From: Prevotella sp.
GTDB lineage: Bacteria > Bacteroidota > Bacteroidia > Bacteroidales > Bacteroidaceae
Assembly (NCBI GenBank): GCA_017557405.1
Contig: JAFYYV010000020.1
Span: 1-43,920 of the forward strand
Direction: 5' to 3'
Length of the DNA: 43,920 nucleotides
In this document: piece by piece, positions 30,632 through 39,261 of the stretch
Layout: each line of letters starts with the position of its first letter
Numbering within the stretch: the first letter of the stretch is position 1
Translations under genes and position numbers: made by a program
Notes under the pieces: model-generated
Told to the model about the DNA's origin: nothing
The model's database searches: none
What the model saw: the letters and a program-made list of their open reading frames with translations, nothing else

Positions 30632-32152
30632 ATGCTGCGTGCGCTCATGAATTTGATTCCGCCTGCGAGTTGGATTTGCGCGGCTTTGATGATTTCTTTG
30701 ATGAATATGAAACCTGAGTCACAACACCCAACACCCAACAGCCATCACCAAGTACGCCCTGCCACCCAAGCTGGACGCTTCTACGAAAGCGACCCTAAAG
30801 AGCTGAGTCAGCAAGTCGATGGTTACCTTCAAGGCCATACAAACGAGGGCTCCTACGACAACGTAGCTGCTCTCATCGTGCCTCATGCCGGGCATTATTA
30901 CTCGGGAAATGTGGCTGCTGCCGCCTACATGGCCCTCAATCCCGACAAGCATTATAAACGGATATTCCTGATTGGCCCTAGCCATTACGAATGGCTCAAT
31001 GGAGCATCTGTCAATAGCGAGGTGGATGCGTATGCAACGCCATTAGGATTGGTACCTGTTGACCGAGAGACGGCTCTCCAACTGATGGCTGCCGATAGTG
31101 TGTTCTCATACTACGAGAAGGCTCACGACCGCGAACATTGTTTGGAGGTACAACTGCCTTTCCTTCAACGGCGTATGAAGGATGTGCCTCCCATTGTGCC
31201 CATCATCATCTCCACCAACAATTACGCCAAACTCAGAAGGATGGCTGAGGTGCTGAGCGCTTATTTCAACGACGACAATCTGTTTATCATCAGCAGCGAC
31301 TTCTCCCATTACCCATCCTACGAGGATGCTTGCAAGGTGGACGGTGAAACGAAAAAGGCCATCATGAGCAGCGATGTAGAACAATTCATCGCCACGATAG
31401 AAGCCAACAGCCAAAGCGGAATACGCAACCTTTCCACTAGCGCTTGTGGAGAGTTTCCCATCATCACACTGATGCTGATGCTTAATCATGATTATGAAAT
31501 CAAGCATCTGCTCTACCAAAACTCTGGCGACATAGACGCCCAAAATCGTCGGTGTGTGGTGGGTTATCATTCGTTTGCCATTCTTCGAAACGCACAAAAC
31601 AAAACCTCCACGTTCAGCCTCTCTGAATCCGAGAAACAACTGCTGAAACAGATTGCGCGTGAAAGCATTGCCACAGCCTTCGACAAACGGAGTTTCTCGT
31701 CTTCAACACTTTGCCAACAATACCCCGCCCTGAATCAGAAATGCGGGGCATTTGTAACACTCACTCAACAAGGTCGATTGCGTGGTTGCATCGGACTTCT
31801 CACGGGTACGTTGCCTCTTCATGAAACCATCTACAAGATGGCGAGAGCTGCCGCCTTTGAAGACCCTCGCTTCCAACAACTACGGCGAGACGAATTGGAT
31901 AAGACTGACATCGAGATTTCTGTCATCACCCCCATGAAGCGTATACAAAGCATTGATGAATTCGAATTGCATCGCCACGGAATCTTCATCAAGAAAGGAC
32001 ACCGCAGTGGAACATTCCTGCCACAAGTGGCCGATGAGGTAAATTGGACGAAAGAGGAGTTCATCGGTCATTGCTCACGCGACAAGGCTGGTATTGGTTG
32101 GGATGGATGGCGCGATGCAGAATTATATGTTTATGAGGCCATCGTTTTTTAA
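30632..32152 (+). CDS. AmmeMemoRadiSam system proteins B and A, fused
   Basis: 506 residues with two domains. The first (about 40-310) is the Memo-like B protein: RPATQAGRFYESDPKELSQQ, IVPHAGHYYSG, LIGPSHYEW and ISSDFSHYPSYEDA. The second (about 328-506) is AMMECR1 (A protein): GAFVTLTQQGRLRGCIGLL, AAFEDPRFQQL and ISVITPMKRIQ. The radical SAM partner gene follows 14 bases later. The system is widespread in anaerobes and archaea, and its reaction has not been settled. The start is uncertain: the first 25 residues (MLRALMNLIPPASWICAALM...) are hydrophobic, and ATG codons at 30647, 30701 and 30707 (MKPESQHPTP) are alternatives. Confidence 0.92.
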   Translation: MLRALMNLIPPASWICAALMISLMNMKPESQHPTPNSHHQVRPATQAGRFYESDPKELSQQVDGYLQGHTNEGSYDNVAALIVPHAGHYYSGNVAAAAYMALNPDKHYKRIFLIGPSHYEWLNGASVNSEVDAYATPLGLVPVDRETALQLMAADSVFSYYEKAHDREHCLEVQLPFLQRRMKDVPPIVPIIISTNNYAKLRRMAEVLSAYFNDDNLFIISSDFSHYPSYEDACKVDGETKKAIMSSDVEQFIATIEANSQSGIRNLSTSACGEFPIITLMLMLNHDYEIKHLLYQNSGDIDAQNRRCVVGYHSFAILRNAQNKTSTFSLSESEKQLLKQIARESIATAFDKRSFSSSTLCQQYPALNQKCGAFVTLTQQGRLRGCIGLLTGTLPLHETIYKMARAAAFEDPRFQQLRRDELDKTDIEISVITPMKRIQSIDEFELHRHGIFIKKGHRSGTFLPQVADEVNWTKEEFIGHCSRDKAGIGWDGWRDAELYVYEAIVF

Positions 32153-32166
32153 TTGATAATTGACAA

Positions 32167-33042
32167 TTGACAATTAAGGAGTGCAAATACTATCAACACT
32201 TGGACGACGAAGCAGTAAAATGCCTGCTTTGTCCGCACCATTGTCGTATAGCACGTGGCAAGACGGGAATCTGCAAAAGCAGACGAAACATCGAAGGAAC
32301 CCTCTATAGCGACGTCTATGCCCACCCCTGTGCACTCGCCATCGACCCCATCGAGAAAAAGCCTTTGTACCATTTCCATCCTGGAACAACTTGTTTGTCC
32401 ATTGCTTGCACAGGTTGCAACTTCCGTTGTCTGAACTGCCAAAACCACGACATCTCACAAGCAACGCCCATGCAGGTGGAACACTACGACCTCTCTCCCG
32501 AGGCTGTTGTCGCCCTCTGTCTGAAACACAAATGCCCAGGTATCGCCTACACCTATACCGAACCACTCACATATATTGAATATGTCATTGACATCGCCCG
32601 TCTGGCTCATGAGAACGGGCTTTGGAACATCCTTGTTACAGCTGGATATGTTTGCCAAGAACCACTGCGCGACCTCCTTCCCTACCTTGATGCGGCCAAC
32701 ATCGACTTGAAATCATTCAGCGATGAAATCTACCAACGTGTAAGCGGTGGAAGGTTGCAAACAGTACTCGACACCATCCTCGCCATGAAAGATGCTGGCG
32801 TATGGATAGAATTGACCAATCTTGTCATTCCTGGAGTAAACGACAACATGGACATAATACGCCGCATGTGCCGATGGATGGTGGAAAACCAACTTGCTGA
32901 AACGCCACTTCATTTCAGCCGCTTCTTCCCTCAATATCGAATGAAAGACATCCCGCCCACTCCAATCCGAACATTGGAATCAGCAAAAAGAATCGCACAT
33001 GAAGAAGGTGTCAAAAATGTATATTTAGGGAATGTGCATTGA
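32167..33042 (+). CDS. amrS: AmmeMemoRadiSam system radical SAM enzyme
   Basis: 291 residues with a TTG start at 32167; no ATG occurs in frame before the first conserved Cys block, so a rare start is required. The N-terminal CLLCPHHCRIARGKTGICKS block and the radical SAM motif CNFRCLNCQN (CxxxCxxC, binding the 4Fe-4S cluster) match the pyruvate-formate-lyase-activating-like AmrS family. YTYTEPLTYIEY and IDLKSFSDEIYQRVSGG are further family motifs. It is cytoplasmic and forms an operon with the fused B-A gene. It ends 12 bases from the convergent gene. Confidence 0.93.
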   Translation: MTIKECKYYQHLDDEAVKCLLCPHHCRIARGKTGICKSRRNIEGTLYSDVYAHPCALAIDPIEKKPLYHFHPGTTCLSIACTGCNFRCLNCQNHDISQATPMQVEHYDLSPEAVVALCLKHKCPGIAYTYTEPLTYIEYVIDIARLAHENGLWNILVTAGYVCQEPLRDLLPYLDAANIDLKSFSDEIYQRVSGGRLQTVLDTILAMKDAGVWIELTNLVIPGVNDNMDIIRRMCRWMVENQLAETPLHFSRFFPQYRMKDIPPTPIRTLESAKRIAHEEGVKNVYLGNVH

Positions 33043-33054
33043 CTCACAATAAAC

Positions 33055-33594
33055 TCACTCAATCCAAAACAAACGCTCGTAATTGAAACGAGTCAAAGGC
33101 GATTGTTTGTCATCGAGCGCCTTCATCTGGAGAGGGATTTCTTCAAGCCCGTAATGGTTGATGCAGAAAGTCAACCGGCGGGCGAACTTATCAAGCTCCT
33201 CCACCAATTCTTTTTGCGTTGTGGAAATATCATATAAAGCCGCCTCGTCCATCTCCGAGATGATCATGCCAGAAAACAAACCATGCAAACCATAACGACG
33301 AGCGAACTCATCTGCTCGACACCAAATGCCTACACACTGTTTCCCTCGCAAGAACTCCACATGGCGACCACTCACCAACAAACGCTCATATTTTCCTCGC
33401 GAATTGGGATTCGAGAATAGCCCGTATTCATTTCCGTGGCCCAACATCATCAACGAGTCAGCATTGGCAATTGCATGTACGACCTCAGCGTTCGTGGCCG
33501 TCTCAGTCAAATGACACACCACGTCCTCGCGCTTTTCATACAAATGCCTCAGCGCTTGCGTTGTCGGGTCTGTTGTATGGATTACAGTCAACAT
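33055..33594 (-). CDS. Uncharacterised protein, possible caspase-like fold
   Basis: 179 residues, no signal peptide. I do not recognise a named family. The pattern is suggestive of a small caspase/CHAT-type peptidase: a hydrophobic strand ending LMMLGHGNEYG (H53), then after 38 residues a second strand ending VGIWCRADEFA (C92), the order and spacing of the His-Cys dyad in that fold. The rest alternates strands and helices. It starts one base past the NUDIX gene stop, so the two are cotranscribed. The enzyme idea is an inference from two motifs only; a non-enzymatic protein is equally possible. Confidence 0.55.
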   Translation of the reverse strand: MLTVIHTTDPTTQALRHLYEKREDVVCHLTETATNAEVVHAIANADSLMMLGHGNEYGLFSNPNSRGKYERLLVSGRHVEFLRGKQCVGIWCRADEFARRYGLHGLFSGMIISEMDEAALYDISTTQKELVEELDKFARRLTFCINHYGLEEIPLQMKALDDKQSPLTRFNYERLFWIE

Positions 33595-33595
33595 C

Positions 33596-34042
33596 TCATT
33601 TACGAACTAACATCAGCGCCATTTTCAACATTTCGTCGTGGTCAAAAGCCAATGCTGGCACATTGTCCACATCGAACCATTCGGCTTCCACTGCATCATC
33701 GCTACCTTTCACATCCTCCACATCACTCAATTGGACGACCGTCCAAAAAGCTATTGAAATAGTCCAACCACGTGGATCACGACCTGGAGCGGAAAACGTA
33801 TGCAACTGCTTGACACTCAAGCCGCTCAAACCAGTTTCCTCCTCCAACTCGCGCAATACTCCTTCCTCGGCAGATTCGCCCATCTCCAAGAATCCACCAG
33901 GAAACGCCCAACGGCCTTTGAATGGCTCAAAGCCTCGCTTGATGAGCAGAATCTTCAACCGCGAGCCATCTTGTCCAAAGACCAAACAATCTGTCGTCAC
34001 ACTCGGGCGCGGATATTTATAATGGTATTTCTTTTCTTCCAT
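33596..34042 (-). CDS. NUDIX hydrolase
   Basis: 148 residues. The Nudix box is complete (GGFLEMGESAEEGVLRELEE followed by TGL: GX5EX7REUXEEXGU), binding the metal that hydrolyses a nucleoside diphosphate linked to another group. The N-terminus YKYPRPSVTTDCLVFG resembles the ADP-ribose pyrophosphatase-like NUDIX proteins in Bacteroidetes that are often found with NAD metabolism. The substrate cannot be read from sequence. A -7 match (TAATTTTG) lies at 34113-34120 on the minus strand. It heads a two-gene operon with the possible caspase-like gene. Confidence 0.9.
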   Translation of the reverse strand: MEEKKYHYKYPRPSVTTDCLVFGQDGSRLKILLIKRGFEPFKGRWAFPGGFLEMGESAEEGVLRELEEETGLSGLSVKQLHTFSAPGRDPRGWTISIAFWTVVQLSDVEDVKGSDDAVEAEWFDVDNVPALAFDHDEMLKMALMLVRK

Positions 34043-34185
34043 CTTTCTTCAAACTTATAAACTTATAAACTCAATAACTAAAAAACTTATAAACACACCA
34101 ACCTTTCAAACGCAAAATTAAGGAAAAAAAACGAGACCGAACACCCTTTTGCATCTTTTTCATCTTTAATTACCTATTTTATTCG

Positions 34186-34193
34186 TATCTTTG
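34186..34193 (+). promoter_or_regulatory. -7 box for the GNAT-zinc ribbon gene
   Basis: TATCTTTG, 59 bases before the ATG; no clear -33 box. Confidence 0.5.
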
Positions 34194-34251
34194 CATGATG
34201 ATTCTTTACAGGAAAAGGATTTCCAATCGAAAAAACAATAATTAGGAAAAA

Positions 34252-35133
34252 ATGCATATCAGATTAGAACAACCACAAGATTGGCATGAGGTGGAAAACC
34301 TCACAAGAGAGGCATTCTGGAACGTTTATCGCCCAGGTTGCACAGAGCATTATGTGCTCAATCAATATCGTACGAACCCCGATTTCATCCCTGAGTTGGT
34401 TTTTGTGATGGAAGAAGATGGTCGCATCATCGGCCATGTAATGTTCTCGAAAGCCGAGATCATTCTCGATGATGGCAGCCGTTTTCCATCGTGGACATTC
34501 GGCCCCATCAGTATCCACCCCGATTACAAGCGCAAGGGGTATGGGCTCCAGCTGCTGCAATATGCGTTGGAGAAAGCAAAAGAAATGGGTGTCGGTCTGC
34601 TTTGTATGGAAGGAAACATCGGGTTCTACAAGCATGCTGGCTTCGACCTCGCCAGCAAACTGAAGATTCACTATCATGCTGAGCCGAGAGAGTCTGAAGT
34701 GCCTTATTTCCTTGCCCAAGAGTTGATTCCCGGCTACTGGGGAAACCGAGAAGGAACCTATTGCCCACCCAAGGGTTATTTCGTGGCAGATGGGAATCCT
34801 GAAGCTTTCGAGGCCTACGAAGCTACCTTCCCGAAGAAAGAAAAGGCATTTTGTGAAGGACAGCTACCTCAGTTCTGTCAAAGTTGCGGAATGCCACTCA
34901 CAAAGATTGAAGACTGCGGCACAAACGAAGATGGCAGCACAAACTTCGACTATTGCCAATATTGCTATAAGGACGGCCATTTCCTACAGGAGTATACGAT
35001 GGATGAGATGATTGAGCATTGTGCCCAGTTCGTGGATGAAGTGAACAAACAGATGCCAAAACCCATGACAAAGGAAGAGTACAAGCAGATGATGCAAGGC
35101 TTCTTCCCGATGCTTAAGAGGTGGAGAAAATAA
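34252..35133 (+). CDS. GNAT acetyltransferase fused to a zinc ribbon domain
   Basis: 293 residues. The first about 165 are a GNAT domain: WTFGPISIHPDYKRKGYGLQ is the acetyl-CoA loop (RKGYG) and NIGFYKHAGFDLASK the terminal strand. Residues 205-293 match the putative zinc ribbon family (zf-ribbon_2): FCQSCGMPL with C209 and C212, then YCQYCYKDG with C235 and C238 as four metal ligands, followed by a helical tail (EYTMDEMIEHCAQF). Each part exists alone in Bacteroidales. The zinc ribbon may recognise the substrate. No signal peptide. It stands alone, with a -7 box upstream. Confidence 0.88.
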   Translation: MHIRLEQPQDWHEVENLTREAFWNVYRPGCTEHYVLNQYRTNPDFIPELVFVMEEDGRIIGHVMFSKAEIILDDGSRFPSWTFGPISIHPDYKRKGYGLQLLQYALEKAKEMGVGLLCMEGNIGFYKHAGFDLASKLKIHYHAEPRESEVPYFLAQELIPGYWGNREGTYCPPKGYFVADGNPEAFEAYEATFPKKEKAFCEGQLPQFCQSCGMPLTKIEDCGTNEDGSTNFDYCQYCYKDGHFLQEYTMDEMIEHCAQFVDEVNKQMPKPMTKEEYKQMMQGFFPMLKRWRK

Positions 35134-35180
35134 GTTGAATTAATCGACTGACATGATGTAATGAAAAAAGTTTACAGATG

Positions 35181-35312
35181 TCAAAGATGGCAAATGACAA
35201 GATGAAAGCATCTCTTTGAGCGAGTCAAATGTGGTCTTTGAGTTGATTAAAGATGGCTTTTGACAAGCCCATTTGTGGTCTTTGACCCAGCAATGGCAGA
35301 AAGTAAGAAATC
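35181..35312. repeat. 22-base tandem array, locus D (6 units)
   Basis: Units start at 35181, 35203, 35225, 35247, 35269 and 35291; the last is degenerate. The middle ones (TCAAATGTGGTCTTTGAG, TTAAAGATGGCTTTTGAC, CCATTTGTGGTCTTTGACC) show the consensus best. Several units are small palindromes (TCAAAG...CTTTGA type). Confidence 0.8.
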
Positions 35313-35493
35313 TTTACAAACGCGTTATTTAAATAGCCATTTTACTTTACATATTGTCAGCAAATCGACGTTTCTGATTGCATTTTGATTTCCCGCTATT
35401 CTTCTCTCATGTGAAAAAACTTGACAAAATGGAATTGAAAAGGGCAAATTGTTCCTTCAAACCCTCACAAAACCATATAGAAAACCTCAAAAA

Positions 35494-35525
35494 CTTGCAG
35501 AAATAGACAGAAATAGTTATCTTTG
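35494..35525 (+). promoter_or_regulatory. Promoter of the TonB receptor/peptidase/acetyltransferase operon
   Basis: CTTG (35494-35497), 20 bases, TATCTTTG (35518-35525). The leader is about 80 bases to the ATG at 35610. Confidence 0.75.
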
Positions 35526-35609
35526 CAAACAAATTGGAATTATAGGCAAAGCTTCGGCGATGAAGCGGAGTTTGACAATACAGTAATTAGATAATTGATA
35601 AAAGGAAAG

Positions 35610-37973
35610 ATGAAGAAAATTGTTTTCTGGATGATGGCCTTGGTGGTTGTCATGTCGATGGCCGTGAAGGCCCAGGCTCAGACTAAAACTCTAACCACTC
35701 AAACGGTTCGCGGACAAGTAAGCGATGTGGCTTCTGGCGAGCCTATGACGGGTGTGACGATTCAAGTGGAGAACGGAATTACTATGACGACCGTATCGGA
35801 CGTGGACGGTAATTTCGTGATAGAAAACGTTCCTGTGGGCCGCCACTCTGTAAGGGCTACCTACATCGGTTATGAACCGCTGGAGTTGAAGGAGCAGTTG
35901 CTCACGTCTGGTAAGGAATTGGTATTGAATCTGAAAATGACAGAAAGCCTCTCAGAACTGTCGGAAGTGGTCGTAAAACCGCGCGTGAACAAGCAGATGC
36001 CTCTCAACGAGATGGCTCAGGTTGGCGCCCGTATGTTCAGCGTTGAGGAGGCTACTCGATATGCTGGCGGTATGGCCGACCCTGCCCGAACTGCCTCGAT
36101 GTTTGCAGGTGTGGCAACAGGTGGAGCAACAAACGGAATCAGCATTCATGGCAACTCGCCGCAGATGCTTCAATGGCGTGTGGAGGGCGTGGAGGTGAAC
36201 AATCCCAACCACTTCGCTGAGATTACCGAGGCTGGTGGTGGCATTTTCACATCGCTCAACGGAACAGTGCTTGCCAACAGCGATTTCATGACGGGTGCGA
36301 TGCCTGCTGAGTTTGGAAACGCCCTCTCTGGTGCCTTCGACATGAAGATGCGAGCTGGCAACAATACCAAACACGAGCATGCCATACAAGTGGGTACGTT
36401 AGGAGTGGACTTCGCTTCGGAGGGTCCGCTGGGCAAGAACACCAAGGCCTCCTACCTCGTGAACTACCGCTACAGCTTCCTCGAGATTGCAAAAAAACTA
36501 CACGCCATCAATATGGAGCACGAAACGCTCGACTATCAGGACTTGAGTTTCAAATTCAACTTCCCCACTGCCAAAGCTGGTACGTTCGCGGTGTGGTTCA
36601 CGGGTCTCATCGACAACTATCGGAACGATGTCATCGACCCCTCGGAATGGGAAACCCTGTGGGACTCCAACGACTCATGGTCGCGCCAAAGAAGTTGGGC
36701 TGGCGGACTGACTCACACGCTGCGTTACAGCTCGGGTGGTACACTCACCTCGCGCGTAGCCTATACTGGCGCTTACACAAAACTGGGGATGAACGATTAT
36801 GATGAGCAACTGACAAAGATGCCTGGAGGACTTGGACGCAATATGTCGTGGAACGTGATTATTAGCGCTGAACAGAAGCATAAGTTCTCATCGCGCTACA
36901 CGATGCAGAATGGTTTCGAGCATCGCCATATGGACTTCACAACGTGGTTCGACTTTGTGGAGGAGATTGGCGGTCCATTGTATCGTGTCTATGAGTCAGA
37001 AGGCAACACTGGCCTCACCCGCCTCTACACAAACCACAAGCTCGCCCTGAATCAGCGCCTTACGATGGTGGCAGGTCTCAACACGATGTGGTTCAACCTA
37101 AACAACCAATTCCTGATGGAGCCACGTGTCAGCCTGCAATACAAGACATCACCCTCGAGTACCGTCTCTCTGGCCTACGCACTGAACAGCCGCAAGGAGA
37201 CCACCGACACCTACTTCGTGCTCTTGAAAGACAATCCCACATATGTAAACCAGGATCTTGGTCTTACGCGCTCGCACCATATCTCCGCCTCGTTTGCACA
37301 ACGCTTGGGCGACAACGCAATGCTGAAAATTGAACCTTACTGGCAGTGGTTGTTCGATGTTCCCGTTGAAATGGGTACCACCTATTCTATTATTAATCAC
37401 AACCTGTTCTATCAGGATCGTGCGCTGGTCAACGAAGGAGCTGGACGTAACTATGGAATCGACTTCACGTTGGAGCGCTACCTGAAGGACGGGCTCTATG
37501 GAATGCTGACGGCAACTCTCTTCAAGTCGGAGTATCGCGATGCACAAGGCGAGTGGCACAACTCGCGCCACGACCGCCGATACATTACCAACATCCTTGG
37601 CGGTAAGGAGTGGATGGTGGGAAAGGCCAGGAAGAATGTCTTTGGTATGAACGGCCGACTCACCCTGATGGGTGGCGATCGCTATACACCGATGGCCGAG
37701 GGTGCAACCTTCGAGGAAGTGTCCATTCTTCCAGACAAGACGATTCCTGAGGATGGAAGCCAACCCTTTAGCAAGCAGATGAAAATGAACGTGGGCTATG
37801 CTTTTTCAATAAAGTACACCATCAACAAACGCCACACCGCCCACCACTTCATCCTCGAATACCTGCAGATGCGTTCGTTCCACGGGAAGACCTACGATGT
37901 CCGTACGCACGACATTGTTGACCAATACACCTCACTCACCTTCCCGAACATCGCATATCGAGTGGAATTTTGA
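35610..37973 (+). CDS. TonB-dependent receptor
   Basis: 787 residues from the ATG at 35610 (MKKIVFWMMALVVVMSMAVK, signal peptide ending AQAQ); five codons upstream is only a TTG. Residues about 35-120 are a carboxypeptidase-like regulatory domain (TVRGQVSDVASGEPMTGVTI ... YIGYEPLEL), then the plug (ISIHGNSPQMLQWRVEGVEV) and a barrel ending TFPNIAYRVEF, with the terminal aromatic needed for outer membrane assembly. Ligand is unknown. No SusD homologue is adjacent, so it is unlike a polysaccharide locus. It heads a run of closely spaced genes; an M28 peptidase follows 19 bases later, suggesting a peptide-like ligand. Confidence 0.92.
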   Translation: MKKIVFWMMALVVVMSMAVKAQAQTKTLTTQTVRGQVSDVASGEPMTGVTIQVENGITMTTVSDVDGNFVIENVPVGRHSVRATYIGYEPLELKEQLLTSGKELVLNLKMTESLSELSEVVVKPRVNKQMPLNEMAQVGARMFSVEEATRYAGGMADPARTASMFAGVATGGATNGISIHGNSPQMLQWRVEGVEVNNPNHFAEITEAGGGIFTSLNGTVLANSDFMTGAMPAEFGNALSGAFDMKMRAGNNTKHEHAIQVGTLGVDFASEGPLGKNTKASYLVNYRYSFLEIAKKLHAINMEHETLDYQDLSFKFNFPTAKAGTFAVWFTGLIDNYRNDVIDPSEWETLWDSNDSWSRQRSWAGGLTHTLRYSSGGTLTSRVAYTGAYTKLGMNDYDEQLTKMPGGLGRNMSWNVIISAEQKHKFSSRYTMQNGFEHRHMDFTTWFDFVEEIGGPLYRVYESEGNTGLTRLYTNHKLALNQRLTMVAGLNTMWFNLNNQFLMEPRVSLQYKTSPSSTVSLAYALNSRKETTDTYFVLLKDNPTYVNQDLGLTRSHHISASFAQRLGDNAMLKIEPYWQWLFDVPVEMGTTYSIINHNLFYQDRALVNEGAGRNYGIDFTLERYLKDGLYGMLTATLFKSEYRDAQGEWHNSRHDRRYITNILGGKEWMVGKARKNVFGMNGRLTLMGGDRYTPMAEGATFEEVSILPDKTIPEDGSQPFSKQMKMNVGYAFSIKYTINKRHTAHHFILEYLQMRSFHGKTYDVRTHDIVDQYTSLTFPNIAYRVEF

Positions 37974-37992
37974 TAATATAACACTTTCAAAA

Positions 37993-39255
37993 ATGAAGAT
38001 GAATATTCGAATACCATTGATGTTGTTGGCATTCACAGCCATGCAACTTCAGGCACAGGACCTGGCACATTACAAACGGGTGATCAAGGAAATCACTTCC
38101 TCTAAGTATCAAGGACGTGGTTACGCCAAGGGCGGTGCCAACAAAGCTGGCAAGTTCCTGCAGAAGGAATATAAAAAAGCTGGTGTTGACGAAGTAACGC
38201 TTCAACCGTTCACTATCGATATCAATACGTTCTGCGGAAAGATGGAAATGTGGGCAGATGGCAAGAAGCTGCAGGCTGGCGTGGATTTCTCCATGCGCGA
38301 GTATTCACCTGGTGTTCATGGCGAATTCCCTGTTTATCATGTGGATACGCTGAACTTCGATGCTGACAAGATGTTTGCAGACCTGCAGAAACCTGAATAC
38401 GCCAACGCCCTAGTATGCTGCGACTTCTGGTTCTCTTACAATCACCGCAAAGAGTTCTCACGCCTGCAAAAGGCTGGTGAATGCTCCAATGCTGGACTCC
38501 TCCAAACTTGGACTTCGCCTATCAAATTCTACAAGGCCTATGGCGAGAAAGTGGTGGCAAAGCCCATTATCTGGGTGACACCAGAGGCTATCGAAGGAGT
38601 CAAGAAGGTTCGCATGAATGTGGACAACAAGTTCCTGAAAGGCTACGAGTTATTCAATGTCATCGCCAAAGTTTCTGGTGAACGCCACGACAGTTGCTAT
38701 GTCTTCACGGCTCACTACGACCATCTGGGCAACTTAGGCAAGAAGATTTTCTATGCCGGCGCTAACGACAACGCTTCAGGCACAGCTGCCATCGTAACAT
38801 TAGCCGCCTATTATGCCAAGCATCGCCCTCCATACGACATGTATTTCCTGGCTTTCTCAGGCGAAGATGCCAATCTCAGAGGTTCCGAGTTCTTCGCTGA
38901 ACATCCCATCGTACCGTTGGAACAAATACGTTATCTCTTTAACATTGACATGATTGGCGACAACAATCCTGTGCAATATTGCGAGGTGAGCGACGAAGGC
39001 ATGCGAGGCTATCAACTTTTTGAGCAAATCAATGGCGAGAAGCTATATTTCAAGGCGTTAAACAAAGGTGACTTGGCTGCCAATAGCGACCACTATCCCT
39101 TTGCCAAACGTCATATACCATGTATCTTCCTCGAGAACCAGGAAGGCACCGCATTCCCCTATTACCACACTATTTACGACAACTGGCAACACGCAGTTTT
39201 CGACAGTTACGAGCCCGTCTTTCGTTTGGTGACTGATTTCATAGAAAGGTATTGA
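37993..39255 (+). CDS. Exported M28 family zinc aminopeptidase
   Basis: 420 residues with a signal peptide ending QLQAQ. The two-zinc site of M28 peptidases is complete: H241 in FTAHYDHLG, bridging D259 in NDNASG, catalytic E291 with neighbouring ligand D292 in SGEDANLRGS, D319 in FNIDMIGD and H367 in SDHYPF. It should trim N-terminal residues from peptides in the periplasm. An in-frame start at 37897 lies inside the receptor gene and lacks the signal peptide. It is tightly linked to the TonB receptor upstream, so the pair may import and degrade a peptide, and to an acetyltransferase six bases downstream. Confidence 0.92.
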   Translation: MKMNIRIPLMLLAFTAMQLQAQDLAHYKRVIKEITSSKYQGRGYAKGGANKAGKFLQKEYKKAGVDEVTLQPFTIDINTFCGKMEMWADGKKLQAGVDFSMREYSPGVHGEFPVYHVDTLNFDADKMFADLQKPEYANALVCCDFWFSYNHRKEFSRLQKAGECSNAGLLQTWTSPIKFYKAYGEKVVAKPIIWVTPEAIEGVKKVRMNVDNKFLKGYELFNVIAKVSGERHDSCYVFTAHYDHLGNLGKKIFYAGANDNASGTAAIVTLAAYYAKHRPPYDMYFLAFSGEDANLRGSEFFAEHPIVPLEQIRYLFNIDMIGDNNPVQYCEVSDEGMRGYQLFEQINGEKLYFKALNKGDLAANSDHYPFAKRHIPCIFLENQEGTAFPYYHTIYDNWQHAVFDSYEPVFRLVTDFIERY

Positions 39256-39261
39256 GCATAA

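Larger units (their letters stand above)
35134..35609. other. Intergenic region before the eight-gene operon (476 bases)
   Basis: It holds 22-base array D (35181-35312) and the operon promoter (35494-35525). Between them, 35313-35493, nothing beyond AT-rich sequence was recognised. Unlike the other three arrays, no arm-repeat element is present. Confidence 0.7.

Noticed and set aside
35429-35440. TTGACA-like sequence upstream of the TonB receptor as a sigma-70 -35 box
   Set aside because: Bacteroidetes promoters use TTTG/TAnnTTTG; a better spaced match lies at 35494-35525.
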